Assembly: GCA_013396995.1 (NCBI GenBank)
Contig: VWZP01010964.1
Span: 354,345-418,344, forward strand
Direction: 5' to 3'
Length of the DNA stretch: 64,000 nucleotides
From: Dicaeum eximium
Taxonomy: Eukaryota > Chordata > Aves > Passeriformes > Dicaeidae
Below are positions 23,149 through 38,100 of the stretch, in pieces. The translations under genes were made by a program, and so were the position numbers. Every line of letters starts with the position of its first letter. Position 1 is the stretch's first letter. The notes below the pieces were generated by a model. It ran no database searches. It saw nothing but the letters and a program-made list of their open reading frames with translations, and was not told the DNA's origin.

Positions 23149-26100
23149 GTAACCGGGAACTTTGAGACCTGCTAAATCGAGAGTGTGACCGGGGAAGTTG
23201 GTGTGGGTGTGTGTACACGTGTGTGCTCATGCTGCTTTTGCAGGGAGAGGAGACGGAGTCTTGGCCGACACGTTTGGAAACGGGCACCCCTGCCCAAGTC
23301 GCCCATGTGCTTGTCCTAATGCCGCAAATTATCTCTAACTAATTATAAGTGTGCTTTCTTCCACCGGCATTTTGAAAAGCAGGTTTTTACCGCATCCACT
23401 GTGCTTATGGTTTATTTCTTAAAGGTAGTTTAAAGTGTTGCCAGCTGTGAACAGATTTTTGCCCCCCCCCGAGCTGAAACCGAAACTCTCCAGTGTTGGG
23501 ATTGGTGACTTTTCTTGTCATGAACAAGTACTTGGGTTTTAAAGTCTTCCCAAATTCATGCCTGGCGTTGGAGGTCTCTCGGACTCTTTTTGCATGGTGG
23601 CCTCTTCTTATTAATGATTACCAAGTGGGTTTTTGAACACATGGTTATTGCAAGCGTGGTGTAACTGGTTAGCTGTGTGTTTTGTGCGGGAGTCAAGCGA
23701 AGTTTATGGTTTGGCTGTGAAGTTGTTAAGGGGCTTTATTTGACAACTGTAGTCATTAAAAGTATCGAGCCATGTCTGGGCGCTTACTAGAGTATAGATT
23801 GAGTACTTACTCCCCAAGGACAAAACCGCATTGTAGCGGCGGCATGTCGAGCATTGTGCTTGTTTCTACGGAAGACTTCGACGGCTGTCCTGTGACAGCA
23901 AGAACAGCACCATCTTTCCATTTTAACTGTCTCCCTTCCTCTTTTTTGGTAATGAGAACTTAGTGACCTCTGATTAACTGAAGAAGCACCCCTTATTTGT
24001 CAAACAAAAGGAAACTTCGGATGTTTCTAACTCTTTCTTGAAAGCGTAAACTTTGTTATCAGCTTGTTGTTGTGGATCTGCGGCAGGGGTGGAGCTTTGT
24101 CCATTTTTGGGCGCGGGGCTGTGCCCTGTGCCGTGCTGGTGGTGAGGAGGAGGTTCTTGGTGCAGAAAACTCTTAGGGACTTTGTCCGCGAAGGAGGAGA
24201 AGCAGGTGCTGATGGGGACTCCATTGTGAGCTTTGTAGCTGGTTACGGTTCTGCCAGAAGCGATTGACTTGATGCGTGCTCCAGTTGAAGTGCAAAGAAG
24301 TTGCAGAGTGGGCAGTGGAGGTGTGGAGAGCTTTGTACCAAAACACGTCCCATCTCCTTTCCTCTCGAAGCTCTGTGCAAGCATGATAGACCTGAAATAA
24401 TAATGGACTGAGAGGGGGAATTAAGTATTTTTCTTGTAAAAGAGTAGAAGTATTTCTTTCCATTTTTATTTTGTATAGAAGGACTATCAACTGCTGTTGA
24501 AATTATTTTCTCAGCTGTTTTTTCCTGTGTGTGCAGTGTTGATGCAGTAGACAAAACAAGCCAGTCTGGTTCTGGTTGTTATTTGCTTATCTCTTCCATT
24601 GTTTCTGTGCACCTCAAAATTACTAAGTTCATGTCTGCTCCCATTAGTTCTAGACTCCTGGCTGTGGTAATGCTGTTTGTGTGCATGTTTTCACTTGCCT
24701 CTCCCCTGAGAGGGTTGATAAAACACCAGGAAATGTTTCTGAGATTCACTCAATTGAGATTTCTGTGCTGTTTGTTAAATGTATTTAGGCTGGATTGCTG
24801 TATTCTTTGGGAAGAGGGAATGATTTTTCCAAGAGTAGAGTCCTCTATTAAGATATTCTGATTCCTGTATTCAGGCCAAGTTGTATTTGTGGCCTTTCCC
24901 AATAATTTGCTGATCTCCCATATTGCCTTTGAAATTAGGGTAATGCAATCCTGAAGACGTTGCTCAAGTCATCATATTTTTTGCCATGACATAGTTTTCC
25001 TTTTGAAAAATCTGTGTAGTTGTTTCTCAAATTCTTGAGGATAAAGAGCAGCTAAAAGCAGTCAGGAAGTGACCTTCTTCACATTATATAATTTGGTCAC
25101 CCTTAGTATCCTACTGTCATTTGTGCTGTCAAAAAATTGGCTGAAGTTATTCTTTGGGATTAGTGCTTTTAAAATGTTTCTGGGAAAAAAAAGTTAGTTT
25201 AAATCAGTGCTCTAGAGTTCATGGAAAATCCATGTACCACTACTGTAGGCAGTCCTTTAGTTTTAGTGGATTTTTTTTGGGGGGGGGGGGGGGGGGTGTA
25301 TTTTTCCCTGCTTGTAAACACCAGTGGCAGTGTTAACATATTTAACTATCCTTGAGCAGCATAAATGTGAGAGAATAAATTTTGAGATAGGAAGTTGTAA
25401 AGTTAAATGTAAATTCTATTTTATGTGACAGTAATGATGATAAACCAATTAACATTGACTGTTCCTTATAAAGTACTGGGTCAGCCTTGGATGCTTTAGT
25501 GATTGCTTATGTGACAGGCAATAATCATGCTGGAATTATAAGTACATTTAATGACTTTATTGTTTTTGAGTAAATGGATGGTTTTATCTTTTCCATGTTG
25601 AATGTGTCTGAATTTTATAGGCAGTCACTCAGTCACTTTGCTTCCTTTCTGTAGATTTGTGTGGAGTTTGATGATGAACCATGGGAGAAGCGAAGATGGA
25701 TAGAAGTCTACAGCCGGCTCATGATAGCATTCCTGGTGGAGCAAAAGCTGGTGCTGGCTGAAAGAAAAACCCAGTCCATGCCTCCTGTCCAGTGGCCTGC
25801 AATGGCAAGTACATGTGCAAGAATTTCTGAGTGCAGCCTCATTTCCAGGGTGTCTTGGGAAGGGAGAAAATATCTTTGTGCAGCTCGAGCTGACAGAGCT
25901 CATCAGCATTTGAAGTTGGTGGACACAAAGATGTATTTTTATGACTTTGCTTCTCTCTCAAACCACTGTTCTGACATTGTTAATTCATTCTTTCTCTAGT
26001 CTCTTGTTTCTTCTTCCATGAAATTCCTCTTAAACATAGAGAGAAAAAGTGTGAGTTACAGGTTTCTAAGGATAGCCTGTGTTTTTTACTCTACCATTTA

Positions 26101-29100
26101 AGTTAATGCTACAGTGATTCTTGATCCTGAGACAAAAATAATTCAGATTACTCTTACGTGATGCCTGCCTGGCATGAATGATTCGTGAGATTTAGATTTT
26201 CTGCATACAAAAAGCTAAACTATACTGCAGAAGGAGAGAACTAAGCTTTCTGTACCTGCCATGCATGGCTGAATAGGCAAATTAGCCAGGGGAGGTGAAC
26301 AGGGAACATTTCTTAATGTATTCAGCCAGTATAGTTGTGCTTGACTACTTTGGATATTGCTGCTCAAGAAAGTAGTGAGATAAGTGAAAATGCAAACATG
26401 TAAACTTGCTGAACATGAATTATCCTGAAGCTGTAGTCTGTGTTTTAATACTATTAACTTAGCTAGGTATAAAGTGTGCATTGTAATTCATATTAGCAGC
26501 TGCATTTTAGCTGGTCTATCTTTCTTAAGCAAAGCCAGTCTAAGCAGATACTTACTGGAAGTAGGACTCAATAGAATGGGAGAGGAAGTGGAAATACAAA
26601 TCCTTACTTTTATTTCCTGGGCTGTGGATTAATATCAGCAGTTCCTCTGGTAGATTTTGCTGACAGCTTGTTCTAAAAACCTTAATATTTAAACTTTAAA
26701 CTTGTTGTCCGTTTCCAAGTATCTGAATAGTTCTTACTGGACACTTGTCTTCAGTTTTGGTATAAGGTTTTCCTCCTCAAGTGTTTGATGTGTCAGTTCA
26801 TGCAGGGTACATGTTTCAAAGCTCATTTAGCAAAAGAAGATGTAGGATCAAATGTAGGCCAGTCCTGGATCTTGCCTTGGCAAAAAAAGACTTTTTCTGC
26901 CTTTATCATCACACAGGGTGGGAAAGCAGAGGTCACAGAAGAAGTGTGTGGATTAATTTATTTGAAACTTGATCACAACTTACTGGTTCAAGTATATGGG
27001 AGAGTGTGACAAAAGGAGTAGCTTTGTAGAACTCTTGTAATGCCCAGTTACTCCTGGAGAGACTCCAGTCCATCATGTGGGCATCTTGTCCTCTTTGGAG
27101 GACTGATCCAAAAAAGGCTGCCTTCTCCTATCAGAATGCTTTCTTTCTCTTTTAAATGGGGCACAGTTATACCTTTCAGGTAGGGAGGAGTTACTCTTGC
27201 CATTTCTGTTGTTCCAAGCTCCTGATGCCTGTCCTCTCAGATCTGTTACTGTCACTGTCAGAATTTAAGTTTGAACACATTAGGAAGTGTTGAGAAGCTT
27301 TTAAAGGAAATTTGTTTCTTGTCTGTTCTTAAAGCCTTTGGTATAACTGAACACAATTTCATCATTGCACTGCAGTGTTACAACAACTGTGAGGCTGTCC
27401 AAATTACCACATGTGCCTAAATAAAGGTTTCAGTGTATTATCAGGGTTGCACAAGTTTTGAGAACTTTAATGTAAACTATGCTGCAGACATTCACTGATC
27501 TGCTAGGTGTTTCCCCAGTCTACCATAAAGAGGTTTATTAGTAATTAGAATTGCAATTCTAATCTGCAGTTAGAATTATTACATGAATAAATTTTTCATG
27601 TGGACATGAATGATGAATTGCTAATGATAGCCACCTGCACTGAATTCCTAATTCATGCTTATGTATGAAATTAATTTCAAGTGGAGCCCAGTAGCTTTCA
27701 TTAGATAAGTATTAGAAGTTTTATTGGAAACTAGCTTTGTTTTCAAGAGTTGCACTTAGATGTGGTAACTTAACAGAAAAATAAAGGCAAATTAAAGTAA
27801 TTTTTTTAATGCAAATGATGAATGATGGGATCTTCTTTCTCTGTTTCTGAGAACATGTTTATCACTTTTTTTAGACCTACAAGTCCTTAGTGGATAAAGC
27901 TGGAATGGGATCCCTGGTTTCAGTGCGCTACCTGGGTGAAGAGAAATGTGTTTTTCTTTCTAAAGACCTCTTGACACCCATCCAGGTAACCTTGACTGGC
28001 ATTGTAGAGATGGAAGATGAATCTTCTATCTTGATATTTATCAGATGGGTAAAAACTTGTAGTAGGTGTTTATTTCTGTCACTCATAAATATCAGTTTTG
28101 AATGTAATGTGTCTGATTAGAAACCCTCTGGAGCTGATTCAGGACAGGGTCACTTAATAGAGCTGCATGAGGGAGTGTGCTGGGACAGTTAGCTCAGGTG
28201 ACAGCAGTTTCATGTTGATTTTGGGGATAACCTGGAATACTTTCCCTTTCTTCTTTTGAATATGAACTTTGTGCAAGGAGTTGCAGGAATGTCTGGCATA
28301 AATCGTGGTATTTAACAGAAGCACATCACCACTAATCCTAAACAAATGAGGAATTGGGCAGATTGTAAATGAGATGGTTGAATTATTGAGCAGCAGAGGA
28401 AAGTTGGTTAGTGAAAATTAGGTACAGGTGGGTTGAAACAATTGTCCCTGGGCAGGTGTTTGGAAGACTAGTATCTGCTAAAGGATTTAGCCTTTTTAGG
28501 AAATCATTCTCAAGACCTGGAAACAATCTGAAATAGAAGTAGTAATGGTTAGTGCCATCATTAATGGTCTACTTTGACTTGTTAACAGTCAGCAAATTTG
28601 CAAGTCCTTTAGAGGAACTGACAAGAGAGTCACTAATGAGTTGTAGATGGTTGTCTTGCTTATGTTGGCCCAACAGCAGGGTTGAGATCTCTTTATGCAG
28701 AGGCCTTATCTCAGCACTGCAGTGGAAAAGATTGCTTTACTGGCATCTTGAATAACAGTTTATTGACTTCTAGTTCTTCAGTCTTCTGCCTGTTAGAAAT
28801 ATCAGAGGAGTGCCTGGGACAAAAAGATAAAACCCAACCCAAACCCTTTTCTTGTTTGCATTCTTTGAGCCTTGGGTGGAAACTTGCTGTGACCTTTCCA
28901 TTTCAGAATCAATTCTTTTAAGAATACGAGAGGAAAAAATAATACACATACATTATGCTGAAGAATTATGAATAATTTAGATGTAGCTGACTCTGTTTTC
29001 ATTCATATAAACACTTTATAATGGTGTCTTGAGATGGACTGGATCCTCGTATTATCATAAATAGAAACATAAAATATTTTCTTTCGTGTCCGCTCAGGAC

Positions 29101-32100
29101 AAATATGCTGCTGCTTCTGAGAACTTAGGATTTTAAGTTAAGGATGGATGATTCAATTGAACTTATTGCTCATTAGCAATATACTACAACAAAGCTGGGT
29201 TGTTTTCAGGGCCATACTAGAATAGACCTTGGAGAGCTCACTTCAGTGTCTCTTGCAGATGCTTGTTGCAAATCAGTGATAAGAAGTTGTTACCTGCCTC
29301 CAGTCCAATATCCTAGAACTGGTGGAGAACAGATTAATGAGAACTGGATTTGTATGAATTGTTGCCATCTTGTTTTTAAATATTTTGTGGGATTTGGTTA
29401 AAAGCATTATCCTGAATGCAAAATTCTGTTGGTTTTTTTTCCCTGAAATAGGATGTGGACAGTTCCAGGCTTTCTCTTAAAGATGATCAAAATGTAAATG
29501 AAGAAATTCAGGCTCTGGTTAAGAAACACCTTGATGAGACACGCTTGGTCCAAGGTACAAGCATCGCTCCAAGGAGTGGAAAACTGGCAATAAATGCTCA
29601 AGTCCAAAGGCAAATCCTTGCAGTGTTGGTTTAATTAATTGGTAACCTGTTCTAGGGAGTAAAAGCTTTTTAAAAATACTGACTTTAACTCTCACAGCAG
29701 TGAATGCAAAATGTGAAGGATTGTAGGTGTTTAAGTTTCAAGTATCTATTTTGAAAGAATGAGTATGTAATTTAGGCACATATAGATGGCCTGGTACTTG
29801 TGAAATAGATCAAACTTGTGGCAATTCTCAAAAATCTTGAGTTGTTTATTGTTTCAAGTAACTTGATTTTTTTTTTTTCCAGTTTGTTGATTGTTTATAA
29901 AAACTTCCAGGGTGTTGTATAAAGGCTTCCCTTTTTAGTCAAATTTAAAATTGTTACTTTGGTTTGCCAGCTTTAAATTCTTAATTCTGGGTTCATACCA
30001 GCATATTTCTAGTTGTATGCTTGGACATGCAGGGAGTGACCTTTTTGAAAAGGCAAATATTGCAGCTTACAGTTTTCATTTCCCATACTGTAAGGACAGG
30101 AAAAATTCCTTTTGATAACTGTGGCCTTCTTCATGCTTCCTTTGTCTTAAGCTCTTTTTTTTTTCTCCAATTTTGTAGGTGGAAAAAATATCATTGGTTC
30201 AAAAATTAGGATTTATAGCCTGGACCCTTCTACTCAGTGGTTCACAGCAGTTGTTGTCAATGGTAATCCAGCTACAAGAACTCTAGAAGTCAACTGTCAG
30301 GAGGTAGGAACCAGTTGCAGTGATTTACAAATGGATATGGGGAATAAGTGCTAACTTTTATTTATATCTCCACCAACACCATTTTTATTTCTGTCTTTAC
30401 TGTAATCTTTAAACATGGGTGTTAGTGTAGTGCAGAACAATATAACCCAAAGCGTTTATTTATGCTGCTGGTGGATTATTAAATAACAAATGTCCTTCCA
30501 TGAAAAATGAGAGAGTTTTTATTGAATTTTTATTCTGAGAGTGAAGCAAACATGATCTTGATTTCTTTGCTCTCTGTGCTGTGTAGACAGTGCTCTCAAG
30601 CACCAGTTTGTGTTTTTATGCAGACACATTTTACTGTCACATGGTAAGTTGTTAAATTCAGCTTATTATTCAGAGAACCTGGAAGTTAAGTGTCTAAGCT
30701 TAGTCCATAGCACCACATCTAAGATAATATCTTTCAAATAGTTTCACCTCTCTAAATGGCTTCTTCTGTGTTTTCTGTCCTTTTCAAGATTCCAGCTTTA
30801 AAAACTCTTGATCCAGAATTAATTCATGTTGAAATCATATATGACAACAATGGAAAATGTGGTAAGACTTAGTACTTTTTGTCCTTCAAATAGTAAGTAG
30901 GTTATTTGTGATAGACTAATCTTGATCACCTTCTCTTCCAGATAAATCAAAAAGAATTGGGGGTGTGAAAAGGAAGTCATCTGACAACAGTGGAAGTGTT
31001 GATGCTAAACACACAAAATCTCCTGAGGTAATGTCTTGCTTTGTTATATATGGCTGTTACATAACGATTATATCACTTCTCAAAACATCTTAAATAAGGA
31101 TTAGATTAGAAAGTAGAATGATAAATATAATCCCTTGGAGGGTGTGTTGAGTTCTTGCAAACTCCTCTGTGCATGAATTGAACATGCCTTGAATGTTGGT
31201 GGTTTGTTGGGGTTTTTGTTTGTTCAATTTTTGTTTGTTTGGGGTTTTTTTTACTGTGCTTTTTGCCTCCTTCTGCTTAAGAGTTGGTCTGCCTGGTCAT
31301 GTGTTCTTGCAGTAGGAGAAAACACAAAGGACTTCTGAAGTTTATAACCTTTGCTTTTCATGTTCTTTCTTGAACTATTTTGTACTTGAACCCAAAACCT
31401 TCAGCTGCACTTGGATGCTTTGAGGATTCAAGCTGCACAAGCAGTAGTTGAAGGTTATTTCAGTACAGAAAGGGGATGTGACTTTTCTAGTACTCTCATG
31501 TCTACTTTTGTTTCTTTTGTGAGTGACCTGCCAAGTATCACTGAGAGATAAGTAACCTCTCAGAGGTCAAAAGACAATCTGGGTAACTTAAGCGTAGAAA
31601 TACAAATGAAAAATCACGACTTGGCTGAAGAACAGTACTTCAAACTTGCCCTGTAATTCTGTCCCAGGGTCTCAGACCAAAACCTGCATTTTAGGCAGGA
31701 GTAGCCAGTCTTCAGGAAGCTCTGGAATGGGAGGGAGGGGGTTGTGTTGCTTCTGTGCAGTCTGTGTAGAGTCAGCTGTGCAGATCTGGCTAATGGCTGG
31801 ATATAGTCACTAGCAATCTTTAACGACCTCACAAAGAACCAGCATGAGGTAACAGCACAGGATAAGATGTCTCAATGAAGAGAGTGTCCTGTCCTGTATT
31901 TACTGCTGAGGAAGAGTGTGCAGCAGGGCAGCATGGAGTAGCAGAGGACTGCAGTCTTGTGTTTCCACAGCTCATGATTGGGTACCTCTAGCAGGTTTTG
32001 GTGCTCAGTTTGCCTTTCTTCAGTTTTCTGCATAATTCAGCCTTTGAGCAGCCTGCTTGACACACACAAAGCTGGTCTGTATTTCACATTCCAGATGCCC

Positions 32101-35100
32101 TGCTGAAGTATTACCATGATCTGAATTCATAACTTGTTTTACCATAGTTTTTCCTTAAAGTAGTGAAGTTACTTACTTCTCATTTTCCAGTCTGCCTTCC
32201 TTCAAAAGGACTGGATTATTTATCACTTTTGCACTCTTTGGAAAATGCCTTGCAACCATTTTTCAAGGTGGTTACAGTGAGTGTGCTTTCTAGTAAGGAA
32301 ACCAGAAGCTATTTCTTACTGATTTTGGTGGATGTGAGTATGTGGGAGTGATTAGCTGAAGCCATACTTTTTGTTAATAAGTATGTGGTTGTACTGATTT
32401 CTTGTGTGGAGTTAATTAACTGCAGCATTTTTCTGAGAGCTTGACTTGGTGCCTGACAGCTGTGTAACACCAAAGCAAAAAGGAAATATTTTGGAGCTGA
32501 TGCTAATGAGCCTGTAGTGTAACTTCCCAGCAGTAAGAGGAGCATGTGAGAGTAAAATATGGATGTTGGAGCTGGGGAAGGTCCCCCACAGAAAAGCTAC
32601 TGTTCTAAAGACACTTGCTAATTTGATAGCCCTGTTGTATTCCTAAATGAATTACAGATTTCTTAGGATGGTGATTTAATCAATGTAGGATTTTCGTACT
32701 TAACACTTTCTAGAATTCTGGTGCAAAGATTTTCTTGTTACAAGAAAGTTCACATCTAGATCTTTGGTAATGCTGTCAGACTTCACGATTTTGATTTTCT
32801 CTGAGATTTGCAGCTGAGCTCAAAAATCTATTTCTGACTGCCAGTTACTGCAATTACTTTAGAAACATCGTTGCCCTGGCAGTTACAAAGAGCAGAGATT
32901 TGTCTTCTTTTCCACTTGCTTAATACACTTTCCCCCAAAAATTTGTTTTTAATTAGGGGGAAATGAATTAACATGAACAGTCTTTCATGGAACCTGTAAG
33001 GTTTAAAAGGACACTTTAAAGTCTTTCCACCTCATGAACTGAGTGACTCTTTAATTTGCTTCAGTAAACGTGGTAGGAAGAGTATTAATATATTTTTCCT
33101 TTCCAGCTGAACCTGCAAAACCATAATTTGTTATCCTGAGTTTTCCTAACTGTTAAAATCTCCCTTGCAGGTTTCTCCCAGTCAGGGACATGTACAGTCA
33201 GTACCAACTGTGCTGGGTGAAGCACTGCTGGGATGTACTCCTGCAAATAAAGACCAAAGGCACCCAGGCCTGCCCCTGCCAGCCAACTCACCACCCAACC
33301 TTGGGGCAGAAACTCCTCAGGGGTAAGGAAACAGTTTTATGCTTATGCAGACATTTTACCTCCAAAAAGAATGGATTCTTAGCACAACAGACTCTGAGGT
33401 CATTTTAAGGAGCTGTAGTAGCTACTGTTCTGTAATACTAGCATAGAAAAGTGTTAGATTTACTTGCCCTGGATATGTAATTTACTTCCTAATGCCATAT
33501 TCTTAGTTATCTTTAAGGAAGTGGCCCTTCAATGTCCCAGGCTAGTGTCACTGCTTCATTGTACCCATCTGTAAAAGGATACACAGGTGTGGTGCCAGCT
33601 TTGTCAAATACATTCGTTCTCTGCCCCCAAGAAAACCAGAACATGTTCAGGCAGGTGTGATCTGCCTTCTTGCAGATCAGCTGTGGGTCCTCAGTTACAT
33701 TTCTGTTGAACACCAGTGCCTTTGAACTTTTGTTACTCCCAGTTCTGTCATAAAATGGATGTAATGGTAGAAACAGTGTGACAGGAAAAGGCAAAATTAA
33801 AGTGCTAATAGGGGTTTTTCTACTAGTTTTATCTCTCACACATGCTGAATGTGGAAAATACTGGTTTTTTAAAAAGGTGGGGTTTTTTTGTGAGAGAAGT
33901 TTTACAGTCTCCAGCATACTGACTTGTGCTGCCAGTCAGAAGTTCCTTGAGAATCTTGCCACAGACATGCAAATGAAATGCATTTGTTTATTCAGGAGTT
34001 GCATGAAGAAAATGAGAAGGCAACTATTTGTGAGAAAGGTAGTGGAGTAGCAGCAATACCCAAGTTTGTGTGGGCCTACATGGGTGTAGAGTTTTATTGT
34101 TCTAACTCCTAAAAAAATTCAAACCCATATAAAACATCTAAAAAACACAAACCTATTTAGCCTCATACAAAATTTAAAATACTCATACATTGGAACTCAA
34201 AGCACATAATTAAATAACTAAATTTCTTCTTTCAAGCTTTAAGTGTAGCTAGATTGAGTAGCTGATGCTCTGATTTGTTTGACATGTTTGTGGTTTCTTT
34301 CCTAATCATTGTATGTTGTGTTTCAGCACATGTAGACGAAGCTTACCAGAAACTCATCCTTCCTGTCTTAATACTGGAGTTAAACCATTGACAGAAGATC
34401 TGACAGCCTTTCCTAAAGTGGGGTTTATGTCTAAAGAACAAACACAAACCCCTAGAGATCAAAATGGTAAATATACCTCTTTGAAAACCTCAGGATCTTC
34501 ATCTCTGACTGATCCAGCTAATGAAAAGGGAACCAACCCGAAGAATACTAATGAACCTTTCATGAAGGCCACAACAAACTTTCCCAAGGAATGCATTTCC
34601 ATGAAACAGTTGCAGCATCCCAACCCTTCCATAGCAATACCCAGAGGCAGTGGCACTGTTGAACTGCAGCGAACTTTAGATTGCAGACCCTCAACCTCAG
34701 ATGCTCATCTTCTGTCCTTCAGTGAGTGTGGGGTTAAATCACAAAGCAGCTGCAACAGCCACAGCAGCCACAAAGGAAACAAGATTGATGAACTCGCAGA
34801 CATGGAGTTTTTTATTAGAAGAAATTCAAATGAGATTCTTTGTGACAAAAGTGAAAGTGAAAATTTTTGGACTGGAAGTGCCAAGGTCCAGGATAATAGT
34901 AAGTGTTTCTAAAATTTTCTGTCATTTGAAAGTCCGTGTAATTTGTTTAACTACTTAGAAGTAGGTAATTTGTTACATATGCAGAATTAGTAATTTAAAT
35001 TATGTGAGTAAATCAGGAATTTGAGTAATTTGTCTGTTCCTTTAAGACAGGAATGTGACAAACTGGAGGAACACCCTTTGCTGATAAAAGAAAAGGACTT

Positions 35101-38100
35101 ATCATAAATTTTTAGAAATAAGTTGTTACAAAATATAGGCAAGAACAGAATGGCAAAAGAGGTTACGAAAACAAGGTTTTTCTGGAATACAGATATTGAT
35201 GGCATAATGAGACTACCTTTTAGCAATGGTCCTAAATTTTACAAACATGGAAGTTGTCCTCAACAAAGCTATGTTCAAGAGGGGCTTTCATTTAAGAACC
35301 GTTGTGAGAGCAAAACAAACAAAAACCCACCCACCACCACCAAAAATTAAAACCCTCTCAGCCCCCCAAACAACCCACCTTGTTCCTCTTTTGCATTTGG
35401 TGAGCTCTTCAGGTTTTCACATGGGACAGGAGGGGAAAGGCTGTGGTTGTTTAAGGGGCTGACTCCTGGTGTCATGTGTCCTGCCGTGCATCAGGTGGTG
35501 TTGCTGATTGTTCAGGATTCTGGGAATCCCCCTGAGTACCCACCTCTTTTTTTTTTTTCTATCTCCTGTTGCTTGGTCTTGGATTACCATGTGCTATTCC
35601 ATAATTAGCTTGGATACACAGTCAGCCAAGCAGTCACTGTTGTGTCCCCTGCACGGCCTCACTGGCAGTGTAGGAGGAAGTGAAATGTTTGGCATCTGTT
35701 ACAGTAAGATGCTGAAAGCTGTTGCATCATGAAGGGGGAAAACAGGACTGAGAAATGGCCAGGTTGTACTCTGTCCCCATTTCTTGTGAAATATGGTTGC
35801 TGCATGCCCTGATCTGACCAGGGCTCCAACTCTGGCTGAAGAACTTCCTTTAAAAGCAGATGTTCTTTCGAAATGCTGCTCTGTGAAAAAGTGAAAGGAC
35901 CTCTTAAACTCGGGTCCACAGACTGTGAGACTCCACTGGAACTGCAGCTTGAGACAGTTCCTGATGACTGGAGAAGAGGTTTCTGCCAACTGCAAATAAT
36001 TTTAGCATAACTTTGTTTTAATGTAATGTGAAACTTGAAGGAAAAATTGATTTGGATCTTTTCACTGAAATACATTTGCTGGCACTTCTGTGTGAAAAAC
36101 TGAGGCTTTTCTAATCCTGGCTGCTCTCCCTTGCAGTAATTTGTCGCAAGTCCATTTTATCTGATGCTACTAAAGTGAAGAAGCTGCAGCAGAGTGGAGA
36201 GGCATTTGTGCAGGATGGCTCCTGCAATAACATCGCCCCGCACCTGCACAAGTGCAGGGAGTGCCGCCTGGACAGCTACCGCAAGAACAAGGAGCAGAGG
36301 GACTCCACCGTCTTCTGCCGCTTCTTCCACTTCAGAAGGTAAGAACGGTTCAGATAGACACCTTGGGATTCCTTACATGGGAAAGGTGAAAAAACCCTGG
36401 TTATTTGGCCAGAATTGTCTCATGGAGGTCTGTGTCAAAGCTGTTTAATGCTGGTGTGTAGCTATAAGACCAATATACCCAACTAATGAGTGGCTGCCTA
36501 TGGTTTTTTAGTCCTTAGAAATGATACAACTGCTTCATTTGAGCAGAAAATATTTTGGCAGGACTTAGAGCTCTTTATTTTGCTGTTCTAGGCTGAGTGC
36601 CAGTAGGATAACACGAGTTTAGTTTGATTGCTACAGCTCAGTAGAGTTGGAGATACTAATGAGAGGGTAGGTTCCATGTAGGTTTCCCAGAGTTTAGTGC
36701 TTCAACACCTGAAATGTTAACCATGAACCTACTGCTGTGGAAGAGCTGCAGTAAGTGGCCATGGGCTTTCAGCTGGGGACATTTAAATTTGCCATGGAAA
36801 TGTTTAATCTGTGCCCTGGAATTCAGTTTTGTTGATAAACATTTAAAAAATACAGATGTGCTACTAATCTGTTATTTATCCTCAGATTAGAGGTTTTACT
36901 ATAGTAAATCTTTCTGTAATCTGATGTGTGAGACCAAAGTAACAGCTGACTATGCTAATTCATCCTCTCTGGGTAACAATCCAGACTTGCAGTGTAGTTC
37001 ACATCAGATGAATCCTTTGGTTTAGAACTTGAAGCTGATGGAACTATCTCTTTTTATTGAATGTGAAATTTGTCAAATCTGGAGATTGCATTTGTCTGAT
37101 GACAATAGCTGCCAGTACATGTTCTCATGGCACGTGTTGTCATCAGAAGTCACCTTCCTTCTACAGCTTTTAGTAAAAAGGTTCCTGAGCAGAACTCTTC
37201 GTGTTTTCCATTTAAGACACAACTAACAGTATAAATCTCATTTTTTCCACCTACTCAGAATCACTCAAGAATATATCTTACTCAAATTTTTCTTGATGCT
37301 TTTTGACAGCTGCTTCCAAATGAATTGTTACTGAAATACGTTCTGTATTTTAGGGCATTCTAACTTCTTTTGAGAGTTGTATGTAGTTCTAGATAAAATT
37401 ATTGCTGTTGCCATCTCTAGATGTGACCTTAATGCCAATGCATTTTAAAAATTGTAAATCTGATTTGGTTTTGTGTGAATAAAGAACCATTTATTGTAAC
37501 GTAGATTTCCTAACTAAAAATCTGGATGTTTTCAGTCTTTTTTTCTTTAAAACAAGCAGTGCATTGAACATGCTTAATGCTAGTGACTACTATGTTTACC
37601 CATGTCTCTTGTAACCTTTGAGTAAACTCATTGGCATACAGTACACACATTTGCAACTCAAGGATTGAATGATTGGAATGAATTTAAGCCAGTACAGATT
37701 TGAGGTGATAAGGGCTTTTTCTCCTTTTCCCCCTTTTTCATTAGGCTGCAGTTTAATAAGCATGGAATACTGCGTGAGGAAGGTTTCTTAACTCCAAATA
37801 AGTATGACCCTGAGGCTATTAGTCTGTGGCTACCTTTATCCAAAAATGTTGTGGGTCTAGATCTGGACACAGCCAAGTACATCCTCGCCAACATTGGAGA
37901 CCACTTCTGCCAGCTGGTGATATCTGAAAAGGAAGTCATGTCAACGATTGAACCACACAGTAAGATCAACTTGTATTGAAATCATCTGTTTTCACAGCTT
38001 TATGTGAAGCTTTAAGCTTCTGTGTGAAAATTAATTGTGTATATTTGGAAATACCATATAAGACTTGAGTGTCTTCCTCTCTTCTCAGAGAGGGAATGGT

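Noticed and set aside
34313..34912. Reading the 199-codon frame here as an independent small protein
   Set aside because: It is KDM3A exon 9 plus a few intron bases; strong splice sites (TTTCAG and GTAAGT) bound it and it joins its neighbours in frame.
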